From Methylococcus capsulatus (GTDB taxonomy: Bacteria > Pseudomonadota > Gammaproteobacteria > Methylococcales > Methylococcaceae), in assembly GCF_036864975.1 (NCBI RefSeq), contig NZ_CP104311.1, positions 591,001 through 655,000 of the forward strand: DNA of 64,000 bases, in the 5' to 3' direction. The position numbers and the translations under genes are program-made. Of the stretch, positions 17,586 to 26,357 are shown piece by piece; position 1 is the first letter of the stretch, and each line of letters opens with the position of its first letter. Below the pieces are notes generated by a model. The model saw only the letters and a program-made list of their open reading frames with translations. It did not search any database and had not been told where the DNA came from.

Positions 17586-17783
17586 CTAACTGGCCGTGCT
17601 CTTACGGAATTCATCGAGCTGGCGATATGCCTCATAGGTCTTTTCGGCGACTTCCATGATCCTGTTCCAGCCGGTGGGCAAATCCTCGGCCAGATCGTGC
17701 AGGTCCATTTTGAGCGCCGTGGCCTGGGCGTTGAGTTTCTTCAGTTTGGCCTTCAGTTCTTCTGCTTCTTCGCTCATTGACAA
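17586..17783 (-). CDS. Nif-associated small helical protein (DUF683/CCE_0567 type)
   Basis: A 65-residue, charged, helical protein ([38 protein letters not shown]...). The heptad-like leucines suggest a coiled-coil hairpin, and DLPTGW is the conserved turn of this nif-linked family. Related small proteins bind metals as oligomers. It is nearly always found beside nifX, the DUF269 gene and fdxB, as here. Its role in fixation is unknown. Confidence 0.88.
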   Translation of the reverse strand: MSMSEEAEELKAKLKKLNAQATALKMDLHDLAEDLPTGWNRIMEVAEKTYEAYRQLDEFRKSTAS

Positions 17784-17791
17784 ACCTCCGA

Positions 17792-18271
17792 TCAGCTGTA
17801 TTTCGCCACATCGGGATAGCGGTTGATCATTTCGATACCGGCATTCACCAGCTTTTCGCCCTCCTCGGCCAGCTTCTCCATGGAAGGGAAGCCGAAGCGG
17901 TGCACGTCACGCAGCTGTTTGTTGACCACGATCAGCCGACCGGCGATCAGAACCATGCGGCCAAAGCCTTCATGGGACATCTTCATCATCGGCGTGACCA
18001 TCACCTTGGTGGCGCGCTCGATCGACAGACCCACGGCGTTGTAAAACAGCTCCAACCGCCACAAGGTTTCCGGATCGGGATCGCCGATGATGGGAATCGC
18101 CGCGCGTTTCTCCTTGTCCAGAATGTACGGCTCAAGCAACTGTTCATCGCTCTTGCCCTCCCAGGTTCCGTACGAATCCTGGGCTCGCCACTGTTTGACC
18201 AGCTCCTTGATGAACGCCGACTCCATCGGCGAGGCGGAGATTTCCGCCATCACTTTGGCTGCTTCAGCCAT
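17792..18271 (-). CDS. NifX-associated nitrogen fixation protein (DUF269)
   Basis: A 159-residue protein with the DUF269 pattern: [39 protein letters not shown], then the helix with [34 protein letters not shown]. The start [15 protein letters not shown] overlaps the nifX stop by eight bases, and the much longer frame is an artefact. The family is nif-specific and linked to FeMo-co biosynthesis by location; its biochemical role is unproven. Confidence 0.92.
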   Translation of the reverse strand: MAEAAKVMAEISASPMESAFIKELVKQWRAQDSYGTWEGKSDEQLLEPYILDKEKRAAIPIIGDPDPETLWRLELFYNAVGLSIERATKVMVTPMMKMSHEGFGRMVLIAGRLIVVNKQLRDVHRFGFPSMEKLAEEGEKLVNAGIEMINRYPDVAKYS

Positions 18272-18689
18272 GTTGCACCTCTTCGTCGTCTTCAAAATCG
18301 AATGAACGTTCCCGGCCCTTGTTTTCCTTCGCCAGCACCTTACGCAGCCATGGTGGCGGGTTGCCTCGGAGGACATCCCGTAGTTTATCCAGCAGCTCGG
18401 CGATCGGTTCCGGCTGGGGCACCTTGATCGGATGGATGCCCTGGGCCACGACCCGCGCCGCCCCGGAACCGCCGATGGCGGCCACGTAGAGAATGGCGCA
18501 GTCCTTGATGGCCTCGAGCTTGGGCGCCAGCTTGTCCTCGTTGCCGTCCTCCTGCAGATCGCCCTCGAACTGGATCGCCTCGATGAACTCACCGCCCTCG
18601 GTCGAGAGTTCGTAGATGGCGATGTTCTTGGCCCAGCCGAAATGGGCATCGACGCGCTTGAGATCCTGGGTAGCGAATGCGACTTTCAT
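18264..18689 (-). CDS. nifX: FeMo-co precursor carrier NifX
   Basis: A 141-residue protein of the NifX/NifB C-terminal/NafY fold. It opens [28 protein letters not shown] with the conserved His-Phe-Gly and contains [24 protein letters not shown]. NifX binds NifB-co and the VK-cluster during cofactor assembly on NifEN. The start follows a GGAGG ribosome-binding site. The order nifE-nifN-nifX is standard. Confidence 0.95.
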   Translation of the reverse strand: MKVAFATQDLKRVDAHFGWAKNIAIYELSTEGGEFIEAIQFEGDLQEDGNEDKLAPKLEAIKDCAILYVAAIGGSGAARVVAQGIHPIKVPQPEPIAELLDKLRDVLRGNPPPWLRKVLAKENKGRERSFDFEDDEEVQHG

Positions 18690-18732
18690 GCTTCCTCCGC
18701 GATTAAACGATTCGTCCGATACATCTTGGGGC

Positions 18733-20106
18733 TTAATGAGCCGCAAGCGCCTTCTCGCCAACATGTCCCGTTTCCTCAGAATGGGCCCAGGTTTCAGGGG
18801 TGGGCTCGTGGCCGCTGGCGATGAACATGTTGCCGATCTCAAAAATGAGATTACGGGTTCCCCGGTAGCCGACGATGGTCTGGTGCGCCGCGCCTAGGCG
18901 GTCGAACATCGGGATGCCGATGCGGTAGAACGGGATCGCAAGCCGCTCCGCCGCCTGCCGGCCATGGGAATGCGTCACCAACAAATCGCAGCCAGCGGCT
19001 CGTCTTTCCAAGTCTTCCAGGTCACCGAGCAACACCTCGTCGGTCGCGATGCGTTCCAGCAGAGGCGATTCGGTGGTAGTCACCGCCGCCGCGACCTCGG
19101 CACCCATTTCGTGGAACCAGCCGCTCAGCGTCCACAACAGATCCGGTTCGGCACCGATGGCGATGCGCTTGCCACCGAAATGGAAATGCCCATCCAGCAT
19201 GGCATCGACCAGTTGACTGCGCTGGCGCTTGATCTTGTTCGGCACCGGCCGGCCGCTCAAACCCGCCAGCAGAGCGATGAATTCGTCATTGGCTTCGAGC
19301 CCGGTGAGGCGGTCGAACAGGGTGTAGGGGATGCCGGCCTTCTTTGCCATCGCCTCAGCGGCAGGCCGCATCTGCTCGCCCACCGCGATGGTATGGCGCG
19401 AGAGCCCCATGCCGGCGATCTCTTCCAGCGAAATACCGCCGATGGTGGTCGGAGTAAAATCGTCGGGCACATGCCCATCCAACGATCCCGACAAATCGGG
19501 CAGGATCAACGGCTCCAGGCCGAAGGCCTCGATCAGGTCACGCAGTTCATCCAGATCGCCGGGCGTCACGTGGGCGCCCGGCAACAGGTTGACCTTGACC
19601 GGATTGCGCGCGGTATCGGCCGATACCGGCTCGACCAGTTGCTCGACCATCCGGGTCACAGTCTTGGCCCAGCCGTCCTGGAAAGCGTCCTTGAAATCCG
19701 GCGTGGACACGTACACCAATTGGATGTGATCCAACTCGGGGTGCTTTTCTCGGATCAGCTTGAGGTATCCATCGACGTCATCGCCCTTGGTTTCGGTCAC
19801 GCCGGTGGAGGAAATACCGATGATCGCAGGCTTCTGCCGGTTGGCGATGGTGACGATCGCCTGCTCTACGTTCTCGAGCCCCCCCAGTACGGTGGCGACC
19901 TCACTCATGGCCGTGGTCTGCAGCGGGATGGCTTCCTTGAAATGGCGCACGAACAACACCAAGCCGAACGAGGTACAGCCCTGCGAGCCATGGAACAGGG
20001 GCATGCAGTTCTTCAGTCCCATGAAAGCCAGGGCGCTACCGATCGGCTGGCTCATTTTCAGCGGATTGACCGTGCAGGATTTCTGCGAATGGGTGACCTT
20101 GGCCAT
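18733..20106 (-). CDS. nifN: FeMo-co scaffold subunit NifN
   Basis: A 457-residue NifK homologue. The start MAKVTHSQKSCTVNPLKMSQPIG carries the P-cluster-like cysteine, followed by FHGSQGCTSFGLVLFVRHFKEAIPLQTTAMSE typical of NifN. A long conserved block near the middle reads VSADTARNPVKVNLLPGAHVTPGDL. It forms the NifE2N2 scaffold on which NifB-co matures to FeMo-co. It lies eight bases after nifE, in the same transcription unit. Confidence 0.96.
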   Translation of the reverse strand: MAKVTHSQKSCTVNPLKMSQPIGSALAFMGLKNCMPLFHGSQGCTSFGLVLFVRHFKEAIPLQTTAMSEVATVLGGLENVEQAIVTIANRQKPAIIGISSTGVTETKGDDVDGYLKLIREKHPELDHIQLVYVSTPDFKDAFQDGWAKTVTRMVEQLVEPVSADTARNPVKVNLLPGAHVTPGDLDELRDLIEAFGLEPLILPDLSGSLDGHVPDDFTPTTIGGISLEEIAGMGLSRHTIAVGEQMRPAAEAMAKKAGIPYTLFDRLTGLEANDEFIALLAGLSGRPVPNKIKRQRSQLVDAMLDGHFHFGGKRIAIGAEPDLLWTLSGWFHEMGAEVAAAVTTTESPLLERIATDEVLLGDLEDLERRAAGCDLLVTHSHGRQAAERLAIPFYRIGIPMFDRLGAAHQTIVGYRGTRNLIFEIGNMFIASGHEPTPETWAHSEETGHVGEKALAAH

Positions 20107-20113
20107 GGCCGCC

Positions 20114-21796
20114 TCACGCTGCCCGTTTTGCCGGTTCCGCCGAGGGAGCCGGTCGCCAGTCTTCGATGCTCTCGAGGATGCCGGCAATGGTTCCGGTGCA
20201 ACCGGTGCAGCCGCTGCCCGCATGGGTACGCTCGGTGACCGCTTCGACGCTGTCCAGCCCGTACGCGAGGATGGCGTCCTCGATGGTACCGCGGTCCACC
20301 GCCTTGCACTTGCAGATGCGGACGGCGCGGCGCTGCGCCTTGGCCAACTCCGGATCGGCGGCCAACGCGGCGGCTTCGGAGGCGAGAGCCGCATCGGCCC
20401 GCTCTTCCCAGGTGGTTTCCTCCCAGGGTGCGCGCTTCCTCACCTGCTCCCAAACCGGATTGAACAGAGCCTTGTCGATTTCCTTGACCAGTTCCACCAT
20501 GCCGACATAGCCCATGTAGGCATGGTGGCGTTCCTGGTTGATGTCCAGCCAGGGCATCTTGGCCTTGAGCGCGACGAACTGGGAACGCCCACCGGACAGC
20601 ATGATGTCGGCCTTGGCCTCCTTGAGCATCTTGTACATTTCCCGCGGGGTCATGTCCTCGATCATATGGGCGTCTTCGCCCATGAGTTCCTTGATCCGCT
20701 CCTTGTCCTCCTTGGTCGATTTCTTCACGCTGGTACCGACCACTTCCATGCCGCTTTCCTGCAACGCGGCCACCACCGACCAGGATTTCACGCCGCCGGT
20801 GATGAGCAGCACCTTCTTACCGGTCAGGCGCTTCTTGTACGGTTCGATCGCGGCCCAGGCCCGGGCTTCCTCCCGGGCTATCAGGGCTTCGGTACGCTCC
20901 ATCAACTCCGGGGGCGCGCCGCGCTCGATCAGGAGCCGCGCAATCTCGCGCAAGGCATCGCTGGTGTCGCCGATGCCGTAGAAAGAGCCTTCGAAGAAGG
21001 GGATACCGTAGCGCTCCTCCATTTTGCGGGCGATGTTGATCATCGATTTCGAGCAGACCATCATCGCCGCCCGGGCGCGATGCGAACAGGCCACATCGTG
21101 GTACTTGGCATCTCCGGAGATACAGCACAGAATGCGGATGCCCAGCTCGTCCAGCAGCGGCTTCACCTGCCAGAGCTCGCCAGACAGGTTGTATTCACCG
21201 ATGATGTTGATGTCATAGGGCGTCGTGTACTCAGGCTCTTCGGTGCCGATCACATAGTCCAGGATCGCCTCGCCCGCGAGTTTGTTGCCGAGGTTCTTGG
21301 GGCCGACGAAACCGGGCGAATTGACCGGAATGACCGGCTTGCCGAATTTTTTGGAAGCCGCCTTACAGACGGCCTCGATGTCATCGCCGATCATCGCCGG
21401 CACACAGGTCTGGTAGACGAAGACGGCGGGAGGGTCGTATTTTTCGATGATTTCCTTCACCGACTTGAACAGACGTTTTTCGCCGCCGAACACCACGTCG
21501 GTTTCATTGATGTCGGTGGTGAAACCGGTACGCCACAGATTGGACCCGGAAGACTTGGAGCCACGGTTGTCCCAGGAATTGCCTTCGCAGGCGATGGGGC
21601 CATGAACCAGATGAGCCACGTCGGTGATCGGCTGCAGGGCGATCTTGGCGCCGTCGAAGGCACAGCCGCCAGCGGCGCCACCGGGCTGGAGCTGTTTGGT
21701 GCAGCCCTTCTTGCGCTCTTTCTCGGACTTGCCCTGATTCTTGCCGCAACCGGGCTCATTGAAAACGTCCTGAATCTTAACGGATAAGCTGCTCAT
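20114..21796 (-). CDS. nifE: FeMo-co scaffold subunit NifE with C-terminal BFD-like [2Fe-2S] domain
   Basis: A 560-residue NifD homologue. Cysteine-containing motifs include [29 protein letters not shown] and the [20 protein letters not shown] block; [17 protein letters not shown] follows near the middle. After the usual NifE end (about residue 475) there is an extra domain with cysteines in [11 protein letters not shown] and [12 protein letters not shown], a bacterioferritin-associated-ferredoxin-like (BFD) 2Fe-2S fold also found in the middle of NifU. The start has a GGAGGTG site. It is the first gene of its unit, behind a sigma-54 promoter. Confidence 0.96.
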   Translation of the reverse strand: MSSLSVKIQDVFNEPGCGKNQGKSEKERKKGCTKQLQPGGAAGGCAFDGAKIALQPITDVAHLVHGPIACEGNSWDNRGSKSSGSNLWRTGFTTDINETDVVFGGEKRLFKSVKEIIEKYDPPAVFVYQTCVPAMIGDDIEAVCKAASKKFGKPVIPVNSPGFVGPKNLGNKLAGEAILDYVIGTEEPEYTTPYDINIIGEYNLSGELWQVKPLLDELGIRILCCISGDAKYHDVACSHRARAAMMVCSKSMINIARKMEERYGIPFFEGSFYGIGDTSDALREIARLLIERGAPPELMERTEALIAREEARAWAAIEPYKKRLTGKKVLLITGGVKSWSVVAALQESGMEVVGTSVKKSTKEDKERIKELMGEDAHMIEDMTPREMYKMLKEAKADIMLSGGRSQFVALKAKMPWLDINQERHHAYMGYVGMVELVKEIDKALFNPVWEQVRKRAPWEETTWEERADAALASEAAALAADPELAKAQRRAVRICKCKAVDRGTIEDAILAYGLDSVEAVTERTHAGSGCTGCTGTIAGILESIEDWRPAPSAEPAKRAA

Positions 21797-21829
21797 ACCC
21801 CACCTCCGCGACTACGCATACCTTGATCA

Positions 21830-21845
21830 TGCAGAGGGCGTGCCA
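21830..21845 (-). promoter_or_regulatory. Sigma-54 (-24/-12) promoter of nifE
   Basis: On the minus strand this reads TGGCACGCCCTCTGCA, an almost perfect TGGCACG-N4-TTGCA box with correct spacing, 34 bp upstream of the nifE start. Two TGT-N10-ACA sites follow upstream at suitable distance, so this is a classic NifA-dependent promoter. Confidence 0.88.
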
Positions 21846-21900
21846 CCCATACACCCGACTGATTTGGTATTGATTTCCGAACCTCGGCCGCGTCGCGCGC

Positions 21901-21916
21901 TGTTGCCTTATGAACA
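21901..21916. promoter_or_regulatory. NifA-type upstream activator site, proximal, for nifE
   Basis: TGT, then TGCCTTATGA, then ACA: a perfect TGT-N10-ACA. It is about 56 bp upstream of the -24 box and exactly 30 bp from a second copy, placing both on similar faces of the helix. Confidence 0.78.
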
Positions 21917-21930
21917 AACCGATCGGGCAA

Positions 21931-21946
21931 TGTAAGAAAACGCACA
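21931..21946. promoter_or_regulatory. NifA-type upstream activator site, distal, for nifE
   Basis: TGT, then AAGAAAACGC, then ACA: a second perfect TGT-N10-ACA in tandem with the first. Together they form a typical paired NifA upstream activating sequence. Confidence 0.78.
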
Positions 21947-22477
21947 ACACGAGGGAGCCCACTTCGCTTGAGGCCGCGAAGACCGTCGTGGCTTGCGCGC
22001 GGGAGGCAAGGAAAAGCCTAAACGGCCGGTTCATGATTGCCTGTTCCCCGGTGGAAAAAACATCACTGGGGCATCGCCATTTTTTGCGAAACCCGACGGG
22101 ACAATCCAGTCACCCCCGGGAGCAAATTGTGGTGACGCTCCAGTTCCTTGTGGCTTGCCCCTCAGCCGCGATGAAGCCGCGGAGTCCGACAATACATCCG
22201 GGCCAACGGCTTCGCGGGGGCCGTCGCACTCACTCGCTTCGCTCGACTTCGTTGTGCTCCTTCCACGAAGTCGATGATTTACACTCATGCGCTGAACTGC
22301 GGGGCCGGTGGGTCTCAGCCCGTTAGAATTAGATGGAATTTGAGTGGGTAAGGTGCTTTCGCCCCATCTGGGCCGGACGGTGGTCGGAATTTGCCACCCC
22401 CGATCTACTCTACTTCCCCCGAGAAGAGGGCATAATGCCAAGCCATTTCGTGAGACTTTGGTAACAGGAAACTGCTT
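21947..22477. other. Gene-free gap between nif cluster and ATPase locus
   Basis: About 530 bp with no convincing gene on either strand; open frames here lack family features and conserved starts. There is no recognisable remnant of atpD or atpC, the genes normally placed before the downstream atpQ. A pair of short complementary runs around GACTTCGTTGTGC and CACGAAGTCG (22,246-22,274) could form a small hairpin. The gap may mark a rearrangement junction, which is inference. Confidence 0.5.
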
Positions 22478-22771
22478 TTGAAACCGCCCCCCGCCAATTC
22501 AAGATCCCGCCTGAGCGCCACAGTCGACCGCCAGGCCCAGCGCCTGCGCCGGGCCGAGCGCGAGCGCCATGGGGTGCTGGCGCAGGCGGCCTATCTCGGC
22601 ACGCTGGGGTTGGTGTTCGTATTGCCTCTGGTGGGGGGGGCCTATCTGGGGCGATGGCTGGACCAGCACAGTACAGGTTATTCGATCCGCTGGACGCTGA
22701 GCCTGTTGTTCCTAGGGCTGGTCGTCGGGGCCTGGAACGCCTGGCAGCTGATCAAACGGCATGAGGATTGA
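22478..22771 (+). CDS. atpQ: AtpI/AtpQ-like F0 accessory protein of N-type ATPase
   Basis: A 97-residue protein with a basic N-terminus and two membrane helices (LGTLGLVFVLPLVGGAYLG and IRWTLSLLFLGLVVGAWNAW) typical of the ATPase gene-1 (AtpI-like) family, which helps c-ring assembly or Mg2+ uptake. The start appears to be TTG with AGGA eight bases upstream. In N-ATPase operons this gene is third, after atpD and atpC, and is followed by atpR; here those three genes are absent and atpB follows after six bases. Confidence 0.82.
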   Translation: MKPPPANSRSRLSATVDRQAQRLRRAERERHGVLAQAAYLGTLGLVFVLPLVGGAYLGRWLDQHSTGYSIRWTLSLLFLGLVVGAWNAWQLIKRHED

Positions 22772-22777
22772 GCAAGG

Positions 22778-23464
22778 ATGGAGCAGATCGACTTTTTCGC
22801 CAGGGTCCTCGGCCACCTCGGGCCGGTGGCGCTCAGCGACAGCCTCCTCACTTCCGTGCTGCTGACGGGCTTACTCGCGATGGTTTCGGCGGTCCTGACC
22901 CGACGCCGCAGGGCGCTGCCGGACCGCGTCCAGGTGGTGCTGGAGGGCATCGTGTCGACTTGCGAAAACGCGGTCCGTGACGTGATCCCGACCGCTTACC
23001 GGGAGGTGACGCCGTTCATTATGAGCCTGTGGCTGTTCCTCGCGACCGCCAATCTGATCAGCCTCGTCCCCGGCTTCGACTCGCCGACGCGCGATCTGTC
23101 GGTGACCTCCGCGCTGGCAGTGCTGGTGTTCTTCTCGGTGCACTGGTTCGGCATCCGCCAGCAGGGCTTGTCCGCCTACCTGAAGCACTACCTGACGCCC
23201 AACCCCATCCTGCTGCCTTTCCATCTGATCGGCGAGATCACCCGCACGCTGGCGCTGGCAGTCCGGCTGTTCGGCAACATGATGAGCATGGAACTGATCG
23301 GGCTGCTGCTCCTGGTCATCGGCGGACTGTTCGTACCGGTACCGGTCCTGCTGCTGCACGTCGTCGAGGGCTTGGTGCAAGCGTATATTTTCGGCATTCT
23401 GGCATTGGTCTACATCGCCGGCGGCATACAGTCCGGCCCCCAACAGGAGAACCATTCCCCATGA
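22778..23464 (+). CDS. atpB: F0 ATP synthase subunit a (N-type ATPase)
   Basis: A 228-residue membrane protein with five to six helices. The essential arginine of the ion channel is in [26 protein letters not shown], and the final helix pair carries [21 protein letters not shown], both standard for subunit a. The start [15 protein letters not shown] lies just after the atpQ stop. The C-terminus overlaps the atpE start by four bases (ATGA), so translation is coupled. The channel core is intact. Confidence 0.93.
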   Translation: MEQIDFFARVLGHLGPVALSDSLLTSVLLTGLLAMVSAVLTRRRRALPDRVQVVLEGIVSTCENAVRDVIPTAYREVTPFIMSLWLFLATANLISLVPGFDSPTRDLSVTSALAVLVFFSVHWFGIRQQGLSAYLKHYLTPNPILLPFHLIGEITRTLALAVRLFGNMMSMELIGLLLLVIGGLFVPVPVLLLHVVEGLVQAYIFGILALVYIAGGIQSGPQQENHSP

Positions 23465-23727
23465 ACGACATGCCCGGGTTCGTCAGTCTCTCCACCGTGG
23501 CCGCGGTGGCCGGCATCGCTGTGGCGGTGATGATGCCTGCGCTCGCCATGGGCCGCGCCATCGCCACGGCGTTGGAAGCCCTCGCGCGCCAGCCGGAGGC
23601 GGAAAAGTCCATCATGCGCACGCTGTTCATCGGGCTGGCAATGATCGAGTCTCTGGCCATCTATGCACTGGTCATCGTTCTGATCGTGCTGTTCCGCAAT
23701 CCGCTGATCGAATACCTCGGCCGCTGA
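23461..23727 (+). CDS. atpE: F0 ATP synthase subunit c (N-type ATPase), altered ion site
   Basis: An 88-residue hairpin of two membrane helices with the polar loop ARQPEAEK. The ion-binding carboxylate is Glu63 in [14 protein letters not shown]-type and other sodium-type rings carry Gln or Glu in helix 1 (P-x-x-G-[QE]-G) and Thr after Glu-Ser; here these are Met30 (PALAMGRA) and Leu65. The glycine repeat of helix 1 is also reduced. The ring therefore may not bind sodium in the usual way. The gene overlaps atpB by four bases. Confidence 0.93.
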   Translation: MNDMPGFVSLSTVAAVAGIAVAVMMPALAMGRAIATALEALARQPEAEKSIMRTLFIGLAMIESLAIYALVIVLIVLFRNPLIEYLGR

Positions 23728-23729
23728 CC

Positions 23730-24491
23730 GTGGATCTGAACCCGTCCACCTTCGTTCTGGAAATCGTCAACTTTCTGGTCCTGGTATGGCTGCTCAAGCG
23801 CTTTTTGTACCAACCGGTGAGCGCAGCCATCGAGGAACGGCGCCGGCACATCGCCCAGACGGTGGCCGACGCACGCGACGCCCAGGCGGCGGCGGAAGCC
23901 TTGCGGATGCAGTACGAGTCGCGGCTGGCCGATTGGGAAACCGAAAAACGGCAGGCACGCGAAGCTTTCAAACAGGAGCTCGAAGCGGAACGCCAGCGCG
24001 CCATGGGCGAGCTGGAGAAAGCGCTGGATGCCGAACGGGAAAAAGCCCGGGTACTGATCGAGCGCCAGCGCCGCGACATGGAATCGGACCTCGAGCGCGA
24101 GGCCCTGCGCCTGAGCCGGCAGTTCGCTGCCCGTTTTCTCGAGCGGCTGGCCGGGCCGGAGATGGAAGCCGCCCTGCTCCGGATGTTCGGCGAGGACCTC
24201 GTCGCCATGAGTCCGGAACAATGGCAGGCGCTGACCCGTGCGCTGGAGGAGCAGGAACATCCCGAAGCCGAAATCGCCAGCGCATTTCCCTTAAAGCCCG
24301 AATCCTGCGCCGAGCTGACGCAGCTGATCGAAACCCGTACCGGCCGGACCATCGTCTGGCATTTCCGCGAAGATCCCGCTCTGATCTGCGGTATCCGGCT
24401 GCGGGCGGGCCATCGGGTGCTTGCAGCCAATGTCGCGGAGGAACTGAAATTTTTCGCGGACGGGGCGGACAATTCCCTTGGCAGCGGCTGA
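23730..24491 (+). CDS. atpF: F0 ATP synthase subunit b/delta-like (N-type ATPase)
   Basis: A 253-residue protein starting with GTG. One N-terminal membrane helix (FVLEIVNFLVLVWLLKRFLY) is followed by a long charged coiled coil to about residue 130 and a C-terminal domain (SCAELTQLIETRTGRTIVWHFREDPALICGIRLRAG) similar to the end of delta subunits, as in N-ATPases that lack a separate atpH. In complete operons atpA follows at once. Here a convergent protease gene begins 18 bp later and atpA is 10 kb away. Confidence 0.9.
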   Translation: MDLNPSTFVLEIVNFLVLVWLLKRFLYQPVSAAIEERRRHIAQTVADARDAQAAAEALRMQYESRLADWETEKRQAREAFKQELEAERQRAMGELEKALDAEREKARVLIERQRRDMESDLEREALRLSRQFAARFLERLAGPEMEAALLRMFGEDLVAMSPEQWQALTRALEEQEHPEAEIASAFPLKPESCAELTQLIETRTGRTIVWHFREDPALICGIRLRAGHRVLAANVAEELKFFADGADNSLGSG

Positions 24492-24509
24492 GCCCCGTCG
24501 ATCTCGACG

Positions 24510-26264
24510 TCACTGCAGGTCTTGCACAGCCTTGACGGCCGCATGGGCATCGACGATACCCGCCCCGCACAATCCCTGAAGGTCAGTCGCGCACCGGCTG
24601 CCTTCCGGGAATGGACGGGCTGTGGCCATAAGGATTTCCCTGACCGTCTGGGGGTTCAGCCTGCCTGCCGTGTCCGCCGCCAGCATCAACGACACCACGC
24701 CCGAGACCACCGGCGCCGCCATGCTCGTTCCCTGCTCCCAGCCGTATTTCATCCCGCCGGCCGCGGGACGTTTCTTGCTGGCATTGACGGTCGAAAGTAT
24801 CCCGTATGAATCGCTGTCGGCGGTTTCCCCGCCGGGCGCGGCCACGGCAACCTGCACGCCGAAGTTGCTGTAATCGGCCAGGTTGCCGTCTGGGCGGACG
24901 GAAGCCACGGCGATGATGCCATGGCAATCCGCCGGCTCCTTGTTGGCGGTGTCCTCGCCCTCGTTGCCGGCCGCGACCACCACCACGGCATTGCGCGACA
25001 GCGCATAGTCGATGGCTGCCTGGTAAGAGTCCGAACAGGGGCCGTCACCGCCCAGACTCAAGTTGATCACGCGCGCAGGCAGTGGATTGGGCTCAGTGCC
25101 GGGCACGTCCGGCCGCCCCGCTGCCCAATGGATGCCGTCCGCGATGTCCGCATCGTCGCCTCCGCAGGCCGCGAGCACACGGACGGGTATGATCTTCGCG
25201 AACCAGTCCACCCCGCTGATGCCCCGGCCGTTGTCCGTCGCCGCCCCGACCGTTCCTGCGACATGACTGCCGTGCCAGGAGCTGGCTTGCGCTTCCGAGC
25301 CCTCACCACAGTAACCCGCCCGCCGCCAGTCGCCCTCATCCTTGGGCCGGGGATCGCGTCCGTTACCGTCACGCGCCAGTTTGGCATCGCTCACCAGGTC
25401 CCAGCCGACGATGGCAGTACGGTCTTCGCCCGCGAACACCAACCGGCTTTTCAGATCGGGATGCGTCGGCTTGAACAGAATCCCGGAGTCCACCACCGCC
25501 ACCGCGACCTCCGGCGAACCGCGCGTCAGCTCCCAGGCCGCCTGAACGTTCGCCGAACCGGCCTGAGCCCCATCGCCACTGTGCAGATGCCATTCCTTCT
25601 TGAACTTGGGATCGTCGGGCACGACGGTCCTGGCGTACTTCATCCGGATCGGATCGGCATACACCACTTCCGCCGCTGCTTCCAGCTTCCGTTCGATCTC
25701 TCGGGCTTCGATTTCGTCGACCGGACGGGCCAGCCGGTACACTTTGGCGCCGGTCGTGGCCCGCGAGGGCGCCAGCCCGATACCGGCGATGGCCGCCAGT
25801 CGCGCGACATCGGCTTCCACGGTCTCGCCGTCTCCGCTCTTCAGCTTGACGATGAATTCCCTAATCGCCAGCCGGACCTCCGCGGCTTTGGCCTGCTGCC
25901 GGGAAGACCGCACCGGCTGGCCGCCTTCGCTTTCCGCCCATAGCACACCCTCCGCGGCCCCCATGCGCCGCACCGCCGCCTGAACATCCGCGCTGGAGAT
26001 ACCGGAGGGAAACTCGAGGATCTGCGCACCGGTGCGGGTATTGCCGCTCCATGTCAGCGCGACGCCGGTGGCCGCCCGCCACTGGCCCAGCAAAGCCGGA
26101 TCGGCCGGACGGGGCGCTTGCGTCCCCACGTCCGCCTTCAGCATGACGATGGCCCTGGCCGGTGCATCCGCCGCCCAAGCATTGGGAGGCGCGGCTCCCA
26201 GCAGCAAAGCTGCCAGCGCGGCCGCAACAGTGACAGAAGGATCGTGAATACGCGTTTTCGTCAT
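24510..26264 (-). CDS. Secreted subtilisin-like serine protease (S8 family)
   Basis: A 584-residue protein with a signal peptide (SVTVAAALAALLLGAAPPNAWAAD), a propeptide-like region to about residue 200, and a catalytic domain. The catalytic Asp is in VAVAVVDSGI, the His in SSWHGSHVAGTVGA and the Ser in QGTSMAAPVVSGVV; the oxyanion Asn is in VVVAAGNEGED. The start MTKTRIHDPS was chosen for its GGAG site. It is likely exported, perhaps by type II secretion. Its 3' end is homologous to a remnant at 33.2 kb. It lies convergent to atpF. Confidence 0.93.
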   Translation of the reverse strand: MTKTRIHDPSVTVAAALAALLLGAAPPNAWAADAPARAIVMLKADVGTQAPRPADPALLGQWRAATGVALTWSGNTRTGAQILEFPSGISSADVQAAVRRMGAAEGVLWAESEGGQPVRSSRQQAKAAEVRLAIREFIVKLKSGDGETVEADVARLAAIAGIGLAPSRATTGAKVYRLARPVDEIEAREIERKLEAAAEVVYADPIRMKYARTVVPDDPKFKKEWHLHSGDGAQAGSANVQAAWELTRGSPEVAVAVVDSGILFKPTHPDLKSRLVFAGEDRTAIVGWDLVSDAKLARDGNGRDPRPKDEGDWRRAGYCGEGSEAQASSWHGSHVAGTVGAATDNGRGISGVDWFAKIIPVRVLAACGGDDADIADGIHWAAGRPDVPGTEPNPLPARVINLSLGGDGPCSDSYQAAIDYALSRNAVVVVAAGNEGEDTANKEPADCHGIIAVASVRPDGNLADYSNFGVQVAVAAPGGETADSDSYGILSTVNASKKRPAAGGMKYGWEQGTSMAAPVVSGVVSLMLAADTAGRLNPQTVREILMATARPFPEGSRCATDLQGLCGAGIVDAHAAVKAVQDLQ

Positions 26265-26357
26265 TCCTGCACTCCAGACAATACAAAATTTTGCCGTCCG
26301 TCGATTAATCAGCACAACGCCGCTGTACCCGAGGCACCGGCTAAACGTACTGTCTGT

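Noticed and set aside
19760..21787. Plus-strand frame of about 675 codons over nifN and nifE
   Set aside because: It is antisense to well-conserved nif genes and shows the usual His/Arg/Gln-rich shadow composition.
21910..22326. Plus-strand frame of 138 codons in the nifE-atpQ gap
   Set aside because: It covers the NifA sites, lacks a good ribosome-binding site and has no recognisable features.
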